Origin: Streptomyces sp. 6-11-2
Lineage (GTDB): Bacteria > Actinomycetota > Actinomycetes > Streptomycetales > Streptomycetaceae
DNA length: 64,000 bases
NCBI RefSeq assembly: GCF_006540305.1
Contig: NZ_BJOR01000001.1
Location: forward strand, 2,356,001 to 2,420,000
Reading direction: 5' to 3'
Positions within the stretch are counted from its first letter, which is position 1. Each line of letters opens with the position of its first letter. The translations under genes were made by a program, and so were the position numbers. Under the pieces are notes generated by a model. The model searched no databases and had not been told where the DNA came from. It saw nothing but the letters and a program-made list of their open reading frames with translations. Of the stretch, positions 58,275 to 64,000 are shown piece after piece.

Positions 58275-59930
58275 TTACTTCAGCTTGATCTCAGCGAGGT
58301 TCGGGTCCTCGTGGAAGTCCATCGCCATGTTGTCGAACTTCTTGGTGTTGGCGAGACGCAGCTGGTGACGGTTCCAGAGCGGGATCAGGGCCATGTCGTC
58401 CATGGCGACCTTCTCCGCCTCCTTGTAGATCGCGTTGCGGCCGGCCTGGTCCTCGGTGGCGCGGGCCTTGGCGAGCAGGTCGTCGAACTTCTTGTTGCTG
58501 TAGCGGCCGCGGTTGTCACCGGTGACCTTGCCGGAGGCGTCCTTGTTGATCGACGCGGTGTCCAGCAGCGGGTACAGGAAGTTGTCCGGCGTCGGGTAGT
58601 CCGCGCCCCAGGCGAAGCGGTACAGGCCGGTCGCGTTCGGCTTCTGCTGGTCGCCGAGGAGCTCGGCGAACGGCTTGCCGGTCGCCTTCACCTTGACGCC
58701 GAGGACCTCCTCGAGCTGCTGCTTGACGGCCTGGATCCACTCCTCGTGGCCCGCACCGGTGTTGTAGCCGAGCTCGATGGTGGTGCCCGGCTTCAGGCCG
58801 CCTTCCTTGGCGAGCTGCTTGGCCTTGGCCTTGTCCTGCGCGACACAGGAGGTGCACAGGTCCTTCTGGTACACGTCCTTGAACGCCGGCGGCAGGATCG
58901 TCGTCGACTTGCTCTGCATGTTCTGGAAGACGCCCTTGATGATGGCGTCCCGGTCGATCGCGTAGGAGACGGCCTCGCGCGCCTTCGCGTTCTTCAGCGG
59001 ACCGTTGTCCGTGATCGGCAGGAGGTAGTTCATACCGTTGGTGTCCTGCTCGAGCCACTCACCCTGCGGGTCGTACTTGGCCTTGGCGGCCGGCAGCTGC
59101 GGGGTGGGCATACGGGCCCAGTCGTACTGGCCCGACTCGAAGCCCTGGTACTCCAGCGTCACGCCGTTGTTGGAGTTCAGGATGTCGATCTGCACCTTGT
59201 CCAGGTGCGCCTTCGTCAGGCCGTAGTCGTCGTTGCGGACGAGCGTGATCGACTTGTTGTGCTCCCACTTGCCCGACATCTTGAAGGGGCCGTTGCCGAT
59301 GGGGGCGTCGTTGTACGCCTTGTTCTTGGCGTCGCCCGCGACCTTCGGGACGGGGCTGAAGACCGTGTGGGTGAGCTTGATGTAGAACTCGAAGTCCGGC
59401 TCGGACAGCTTCACCTGGAGGGTGTTCGGGTCCGGGGCGCTCAGGCCGGTCATGGTCTTGGCCTTGCCGGACTGCACGTCGCCGAAGCCCTCGATGCCGG
59501 CCATGTGGTAGGCCACGTCGGAGGCGGCCGACTTCTGGGCCACGCGGTTCCAGCCGCGGATGAAGGACTCGGCGTCCACGGCCTCGCCGTTGGTGAACTT
59601 GGTGTCCTTCTTGATGCCGAAGGTCCAGGTCTTGCCGTCGGAGCTGACCTTCTTCGAGGTGGCCAGCGCCGGAACGACCTGACCGTCGGCGGTCGGCAGG
59701 TACAGACCGGTGAAGAGGTTGGTCGTGACGAGGATGCCCTCGGACTCCTGGGCGTTGTAGGGGTCAATGGCCACCGGCTCGGTGATACCCATCCGGAAGG
59801 AGCCACCGTCCTTGCCGGAGCCCTTGCCGCTGCCGCCGCTGCTGCTGTCGTCGCCGCCTCCGCAAGCGGTCGCAGCCAGGGCTATGACGATTGCACCAGC
59901 GACCCACTTGGCGCTCCTGGCACCACGCAT
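58275..59930 (-). CDS. Oligopeptide-binding lipoprotein (SBP family 5), cluster 1, bldK-locus type
   Basis: A 551-residue solute-binding lipoprotein. The signal peptide ends in ATAC (Cys about 21); a Gly/Ser-rich linker (DDSSSGGSGKGSGKDGG) follows. The family 5 core begins FRMGITEPVAIDPYNAQESEG, with TFGIKKDTKFTNGEAVDAESFIRGWNR (about 95-120) and the DFEFYIKLTHTVFSPVPK segment. By gene content and its place next to typA this cluster looks like the bldK locus of S. coelicolor, whose BldKB lipoprotein takes up a morphogenetic signal peptide. As I recall bldK begins with a permease gene, whereas here the SBP is first, so the symbol is not given. A GGAGGA-type ribosome site precedes ATG 59930. 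Confidence 0.9.
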   Translation of the reverse strand: MRGARSAKWVAGAIVIALAATACGGGDDSSSGGSGKGSGKDGGSFRMGITEPVAIDPYNAQESEGILVTTNLFTGLYLPTADGQVVPALATSKKVSSDGKTWTFGIKKDTKFTNGEAVDAESFIRGWNRVAQKSAASDVAYHMAGIEGFGDVQSGKAKTMTGLSAPDPNTLQVKLSEPDFEFYIKLTHTVFSPVPKVAGDAKNKAYNDAPIGNGPFKMSGKWEHNKSITLVRNDDYGLTKAHLDKVQIDILNSNNGVTLEYQGFESGQYDWARMPTPQLPAAKAKYDPQGEWLEQDTNGMNYLLPITDNGPLKNAKAREAVSYAIDRDAIIKGVFQNMQSKSTTILPPAFKDVYQKDLCTSCVAQDKAKAKQLAKEGGLKPGTTIELGYNTGAGHEEWIQAVKQQLEEVLGVKVKATGKPFAELLGDQQKPNATGLYRFAWGADYPTPDNFLYPLLDTASINKDASGKVTGDNRGRYSNKKFDDLLAKARATEDQAGRNAIYKEAEKVAMDDMALIPLWNRHQLRLANTKKFDNMAMDFHEDPNLAEIKLK

Positions 59931-60445
59931 GGGTTCCTCCTCTGAGTCCTATGTTCACCGCAAGGCGGAGCACACGACATCCCGCGGACACGAAGAACGG
60001 GGAAGGTCGGATGCACCCGCAACGCTCGTGAGTCGGCGCCTCCTGCAGCGCATGACCCGTCGACCCGAGCTCTACGCGCCTAACTATCTGCCATTGCTCA
60101 CCGGTGGGACCACTGCCATTTGGTCTCGGTTCGATCACACCTGATGTCTACATCTTCCAAAATCCGGACAAACCGTTTGGCGAAAGATCCCTGCGAAACG
60201 GACTTGTTACACAACTATCGGGATCGAGTGTCCGGATAGCGGACAACGTGACGGCAAATCAGTTGCGTCCGCCGGCAAAGTCGTGCTCGCGACACCGCGA
60301 GCGGGATGAACCGGGACACACCCACCGAAGGGCAGGCACATTTGCGCCACCCTAGTGCCGCGGAGTCGCTGATGCGATCCCTGAGCGGCCCCCCGGCCGC
60401 TCCCTAGGGAAAACCCTCTATCCGCTGGTCCCGTCCGCGAACGCA
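59931..60445. other. Gene-free stretch upstream of the cluster-1 operon
   Basis: About 515 bases without a credible ORF. The part at about 60110-60260 is AT-rich for this genome and should hold the operon promoter (minus strand); TTTGTC and TAGACA with a 16-base spacer (about 60140-60170) is one candidate. Codon-position GC shows no coding signal. A short TTGT-TAC-ACAA dyad lies near 60204. Nothing else was identified. Confidence 0.5.
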
Positions 60446-60481
60446 CCGCGGCCGGGGCTCCTTGCGGAACCCCGGCCGCGG
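60446..60481. terminator. Strong terminator after the 60528 gene
   Basis: CCGCGGCCGGGG (60446-60457) pairs perfectly with CCCCGGCCGCGG (60470-60481) around a 12-base loop, just after the stop of the secreted-protein gene (minus strand). Confidence 0.85.
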
Positions 60482-60527
60482 CCGGGCGTGGTGCGCCCCG
60501 ATCAGCGGGCCCGACAGGACCCAGGGG

Positions 60528-61118
60528 TCAGCAGTACCCCTTCTTCGCCGCGAGCTTCGCGGTCCCGCTCTTCGGCTTCTCGCTGCACTTGACGGCGCCC
60601 TCCGCCTGGACGTTCCAGCTGCGCGCCTTGCCGTAGCCGACCTTGGTCCAGTCCGTGCCGTTGCTGTTGCAGGTCTTGGCCTTGTAGTAGCCGGAGGCCT
60701 TCTTGACACCGCTGAAGACCACGTAGGTCCCCGGCTTGTTGAAGTTGAAGGTGACCGACTCGCTCGTCTCCTTCGTCTTCTCCCCCGCCTTGGTCAGGGT
60801 CCCGGAGACATGGGCATCCATGCTGGAGATGACCCAGCTGGCCGAGTAGCTGGCCCCGCCGGTGATCTCCCGGCCGGAACTGACCGTCCTGCGGTAGGTC
60901 GCGGACTTGGTGTAGGTGCCGGTGCCTCCGCTGGGGATGTTGATCTGCTTGGCGTGGGTGATCACCCAGGCGTTGCTCAGGCTGGACCAGGTCGCGGACT
61001 TGTAGCCCGGCTCACACACCAGGGGCTTGGCGCTGGCCGAGGTCACCGGACCGAGCACCACGATCGACGCCGCGGCCAGACCCGTGGCCGCCACCGCCGA
61101 GACAAACCTCTTGGTCAC
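60528..61118 (-). CDS. Secreted protein of unknown function, 196 aa
   Basis: A 196-residue exported protein. Signal peptide KRFVSAVAATGLAAASIVVLGPVTSASA (cleavage about 30). The mature part is rich in Ser, Thr, Lys and aromatic residues with alternating strand-like stretches (SATWSSLSNAWVITHAKQINI, YSASWVISSMDAHVSG, VTFNFNKPGTYVVFSGV), suggesting an all-beta domain. Four cysteines could form two bridges (about 35, 150, 180 and the last residue). Family not recognised. GGGGAGAA precedes GTG 61118. It is divergent from typA. Confidence 0.75.
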   Translation of the reverse strand: MTKRFVSAVAATGLAAASIVVLGPVTSASAKPLVCEPGYKSATWSSLSNAWVITHAKQINIPSGGTGTYTKSATYRRTVSSGREITGGASYSASWVISSMDAHVSGTLTKAGEKTKETSESVTFNFNKPGTYVVFSGVKKASGYYKAKTCNSNGTDWTKVGYGKARSWNVQAEGAVKCSEKPKSGTAKLAAKKGYC

Positions 61119-61406
61119 TGTCTTCTCCCCGTTTCAACTGGCCCGGCCGGCTGGTCCCGGCCGGGCGGCCGCCTCGCCGAATGACGAGGCCGGGTCAAAG
61201 TAGACAGTCGTGATCCAAGGGGCACCAGCGACTTGAGGGAAACCTGAGCTTGCGGCCGGTTGCGGCCTTCGCGCCGGTCTGGGACGACGGCGGGGTGATG
61301 GAAACCCGTACCATGGGGTGAGGCCGTGGCGTGTCCCGCCCGGCAGGGCCCGCGTAACACCGACGTACGCGCAGGTCGTCCGCACACTTCGGGAGTACGC
61401 CTCACT

Positions 61407-63314
61407 ATGGCCACGCGCCACGACATCCGCAACGTCGCCATCGTCGCCCACGTCGACCACGGCAAGACCACCATCGTCGACGCCATGCTGAAGCAGGCCG
61501 GCGCCTTCGCCGCGCACCAGCTCGACCAGGTCGACGACCGCATGATGGACTCGAACGACCTGGAGCGTGAGAAGGGCATCACGATCCTCGCCAAGAACAC
61601 GGCGGTGAAGTACCACCCCAAGGACGGCGGGGAGCCCATCACGATCAACATCATCGACACCCCCGGCCACGCCGACTTCGGCGGTGAGGTCGAGCGCGGC
61701 CTGTCGATGGTCGACGGCGTCGTCCTGCTCGTCGACGCCTCCGAGGGCCCGCTGCCGCAGACCCGCTTCGTGCTGCGCAAGGCCCTCCAGGCCCGGCTGC
61801 CCGTGATCCTCTGCATCAACAAGACGGACCGGCCCGACGCCCGCATCGACGAGGTCGTCAACGAGGCCTACGACCTGTTCCTGGACCTGGACGCCGACGA
61901 GGACCAGATCGAGTTCCCGATCGTCTACGCGTGCGGCCGGGACGGCATCGCCTCGCTGACCAAGCCGGAGGACGGCACGGTCCCCTCCGACTCCAGCAGC
62001 CTGGAGCCGTTCTTCTCCACGATCCTCCAGCACATCCCGGCCCCCGTCTACGACGAGGCCGCCCCCCTCCAGGCGCACGTCACCAACCTCGACGCCGACA
62101 ACTTCCTCGGCCGTATCGCGCTGCTGCGCGTGGAGCAGGGCGAGCTGCGCAAGGGCCAGACGGTCGCGTGGATCAAGCGCGACGGCTCCGTGCAGAACGT
62201 GCGGATCTCCGAGCTGATGATGACCGAGGCGCTCACCCGCAAGCCCGCCGAGAAGGCCGGCCCCGGTGACATCTGCGCCGTCGCGGGCATCCCGGACATC
62301 ATGATCGGCGAGACCCTGGCGGACACCGAGAACCCGGTCGCGCTGCCGCTGATCACGGTCGACGAGCCGGCGATCTCCATGACCATCGGCACCAACACCT
62401 CCCCGCTGGTCGGCCGCGGCGGCACCGGCAAGGGCGCCGACGCGAAGGCGGCCGTCAAGGACCGCAAGGTGACCGCCCGCCAGGTCAAGGACCGCCTGGA
62501 CCGCGAGCTGATCGGCAACGTGTCGCTGCGCGTACTGGAAACCGACCGCCCCGACGCCTGGGAGGTCCAGGGCCGCGGCGAGCTGGCGCTGGCCATCCTG
62601 GTCGAGCAGATGCGCCGCGAGGGCTTCGAGCTGACCATCGGCAAGCCGCAGGTGGTCACCAAGGAGGTCGACGGCAAGGTTCACGAGCCGGTCGAGCGCA
62701 TGACGGTCGACGTGCCCGAGGAGCACATGGGCGCCGTCACGCAGCTCATGGGCGTGCGCAAGGGCCGGATGGACAACATGTCCAACCACGGCTCCGGCTG
62801 GGTCCGCATGGAGTTCGTCGTGCCCTCCCGGGGTCTGATCGGCTTCCGCACCGAGTTCCTGACCCAGACCCGCGGCACGGGCATCGGCCACTCCATCCAC
62901 GAGGGCTTCGAGCCCTGGTTCGGCACGCTGCAGACCCGCAACAACGGCTCCCTGGTCGCCGACCGCTCCGGCGCCGTCACCGCCTTCGCGATGACCAACC
63001 TCCAGGAGCGCGGCGTGCTCTTCGTGGATCCGGGCACCGAGGTGTACGAGGGCATGATCGTCGGTGAGAACTCCCGCTCCGACGACATGGACGTCAACAT
63101 CACCAAGGAGAAGAAGCTCACCAACATGCGGTCGTCGTCGGCCGACTCGTTCGAGGCGATCGTCCCGCCGCGCAAGCTCTCCCTGGAGCAGTCGCTGGAG
63201 TTCTGCCGCGACGACGAGTGCGTCGAGGTGACCCCGGAGGCGGTCCGCATCCGCAAGGTCGTCCTCGACCAGCGCGACCGCGCCCGCGCCGCCAGCCGCG
63301 CCAAGCACGCCTGA
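61407..63314 (+). CDS. typA: Translational GTPase TypA/BipA
   Basis: A 635-residue TypA/BipA GTPase. G1 AHVDHGKTT (about 14-22), G2 region REKGITI (about 54-60), G3 DTPGHAD (about 80-86), G4 NKTD (about 136-139), then domain II, the EF-G-like domains III and V and the TypA-specific C-terminus (EAVRIRKVVLDQRDR). It binds the ribosome and aids assembly and stress adaptation. ATG 61407 has a weak ribosome site (GGGAG eleven bases upstream). TACCAT at about 61308 may be the -10, giving a leader of about 90 bases. A strong terminator follows. Confidence 0.95.
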   Translation: MATRHDIRNVAIVAHVDHGKTTIVDAMLKQAGAFAAHQLDQVDDRMMDSNDLEREKGITILAKNTAVKYHPKDGGEPITINIIDTPGHADFGGEVERGLSMVDGVVLLVDASEGPLPQTRFVLRKALQARLPVILCINKTDRPDARIDEVVNEAYDLFLDLDADEDQIEFPIVYACGRDGIASLTKPEDGTVPSDSSSLEPFFSTILQHIPAPVYDEAAPLQAHVTNLDADNFLGRIALLRVEQGELRKGQTVAWIKRDGSVQNVRISELMMTEALTRKPAEKAGPGDICAVAGIPDIMIGETLADTENPVALPLITVDEPAISMTIGTNTSPLVGRGGTGKGADAKAAVKDRKVTARQVKDRLDRELIGNVSLRVLETDRPDAWEVQGRGELALAILVEQMRREGFELTIGKPQVVTKEVDGKVHEPVERMTVDVPEEHMGAVTQLMGVRKGRMDNMSNHGSGWVRMEFVVPSRGLIGFRTEFLTQTRGTGIGHSIHEGFEPWFGTLQTRNNGSLVADRSGAVTAFAMTNLQERGVLFVDPGTEVYEGMIVGENSRSDDMDVNITKEKKLTNMRSSSADSFEAIVPPRKLSLEQSLEFCRDDECVEVTPEAVRIRKVVLDQRDRARAASRAKHA

Positions 63315-63332
63315 CCCTCGGGCACAACGTCA

Positions 63333-63368
63333 CCGGCAGGCGCCGCTCTCCGGAGCGGCGCCTGCCGG
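63333..63368. terminator. Bidirectional terminator after typA
   Basis: A perfect 16-bp stem (CCGGCAGGCGCCGCTC / GAGCGGCGCCTGCCGG) around TCCG, between convergent genes. Confidence 0.93.
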
Positions 63369-63381
63369 CGTGTTTGCGGCG

Positions 63382-64000
63382 TCAGCCCTTCGGCGACCCG
63401 CCGCCCGACGGCTGTGCCCCCTTCTTCAGGAAGCCCATGTCCTCGTAGACGGGGGTCTGGAAGCCGAAGGCCCCGACGTTCGCGAGGTTCTTGCGGACGG
63501 CCGTCAGCTGGGGGCGCTGGTAGAGGGGGATCGAACCGGCCGCCGCCCAGATGCGGGCGTCGGCCTTGCGCAGCAGGCCGGCCTGCTCGTCCTCGTCCAG
63601 GGTGGTGATGGCCTGGTCGAAGAGCTGGTCGACCTGGTCGGTGCCGACGCGGGTGTAGTTCTGCTGGACGTTCAGGGAGCCGTCGGCGGCCGGTACGGGC
63701 TTGGCGTAGATGGGGCGGGCGTCGGTGGCCGGCCAGGCGGAGGCGGGCCAGGAGTACAGCGCGAGGTCGAACTGCCCGGAGGCGATGTGGTCCCGGAAGT
63801 AGCTCTCGTCGGGGACCCTGGTGATCTCCGTGCCGACGCCGACCTTCTTGAGCATGGCGGTCACCCGGTCGGCCACCTTGCGCAGCGTGTCCGAGCCGGG
63901 GCCGGAGGGAACCACGAAGCGCAGCGTGAGCGGCTTGCCGTCCTTGGCCAGCGGCCCGGCGGCGGCGCCGGGCCGCGGCGCGGCGGTGCCCTTGGGGGCG
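63382..64000 (-). CDS. SBP family 5-like lipoprotein (LpqW-like), 3' part
   Basis: The C-terminal 206 residues of a solute-binding-protein family 5 protein; the frame is open to the right edge, so the start is outside. Visible: LTLRFVVPSGPGSDTLRKVADRVTAMLKKVGVG, YFRDHIASGQFDLALYSW, the AGLLRKADARIWAAAGSIPLYQRPQ segment typical of the C-terminal lobe, and a Gly/Ser/Lys tail. It faces typA. In mycobacteria the same neighbour of typA is lpqW, a lipoprotein with this fold that regulates cell-wall glycolipids, so an LpqW-like role is more likely than peptide uptake (inference). No transporter genes are visible beside it. Confidence 0.75.
   Translation of the reverse strand, partial: APKGTAAPRPGAAAGPLAKDGKPLTLRFVVPSGPGSDTLRKVADRVTAMLKKVGVGTEITRVPDESYFRDHIASGQFDLALYSWPASAWPATDARPIYAKPVPAADGSLNVQQNYTRVGTDQVDQLFDQAITTLDEDEQAGLLRKADARIWAAAGSIPLYQRPQLTAVRKNLANVGAFGFQTPVYEDMGFLKKGAQPSGGGSPKG

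Noticed and set aside
54798..59945. Very long plus-strand open frame (over 1700 codons) across the oligopeptide operon
   Set aside because: It is the antisense of five clear ABC genes; its composition and lack of a domain show it is a GC-driven shadow frame.
1..64000. tRNA, rRNA or CRISPR arrays
   Set aside because: No tRNA-like cloverleaf with TTCGA loops, no rRNA sequence and no regularly spaced repeats were found by eye on either strand.

Overview
The window is high-GC actinobacterial chromosome, almost certainly Streptomyces. Evidence: GC-rich third codon positions, many GTG starts, frequent 4-base GTGA/ATGA gene overlaps, mycothiol biosynthesis (mshB), and several gene groups recalled as Streptomyces-specific (DUF397 with an ATPase, a small conserved 64-residue membrane protein, I36-type inhibitors). 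The order of conserved genes (corA, MgtE-like gene, mrp, tatB, htrA-like protease, anti-sigma, sigma, O-methyltransferase, tag, folP2-like, LOG gene, dapE, aminotransferase, 7Fe ferredoxin, mshB, typA, SBP-like lipoprotein) parallels, from memory, the Mycobacterium tuberculosis Rv1165-Rv1239 region. No database could be searched.

Layout. 0-8 kb: end of a repeat-rich basic protein, an alpha/beta hydrolase, a NYN-domain protein, MarC, a PHP phosphoesterase, a zinc-ribbon protein, a regulated MFS exporter and a SUFU-domain protein. 8-14 kb: corA behind a long structured leader, a lipid-carrier-type lipoprotein, a soluble PRC-MgtE_N-CBS protein coupled to a DUF1003 protein, and Mrp. 14-21 kb: TatB, an HtrA-like protease with a long cytoplasmic tail, a ZAS anti-sigma factor, an ECF sigma factor and a divergent O-methyltransferase that seems to start at ATT. 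21-32 kb: enoyl-CoA hydratase under a palindromic operator, Tag, a DivIVA-domain protein, a DHPS paralogue, a 225-bp MITE-like element, a LOG protein, DapE, DapC, ferredoxin, a GNAT enzyme and a SirB1-like protein. 32-36 kb: a coupled ABC exporter, histidine kinase and response regulator operon. 36-44.5 kb: a looser accessory stretch with two I36-type secreted proteins, a PG-binding membrane protein, mshB, a Uma2-type protein, a frameshifted HTH gene and a deletion scar of an ATPase/DUF397 locus. 44.5-60 kb: a DPP IV-like peptidase and two complete five-gene oligopeptide ABC importers in tandem, the second next to typA as for the bldK locus of S. coelicolor. 60-64 kb: a secreted protein, typA and the 3' part of a second SBP-type lipoprotein.

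How the parts work together. The sigma/anti-sigma/protease/TatB block looks like an envelope-stress and secretion module. CorA, the MgtE-like protein and DUF1003 suggest magnesium handling. DapE, DapC and ferredoxin serve lysine/peptidoglycan biosynthesis. The peptidase and two importers fit uptake of secreted peptides as food or signals. At least nine genes have a -10-like hexamer 6-7 bases before the start codon and no Shine-Dalgarno sequence, so leaderless transcripts are common here. The most novel-looking items are the corA leader with its nested upstream ORF, the ATT start, the MITE at a stop codon, the deletion scar, and the palindromic operator of the exporter operon.
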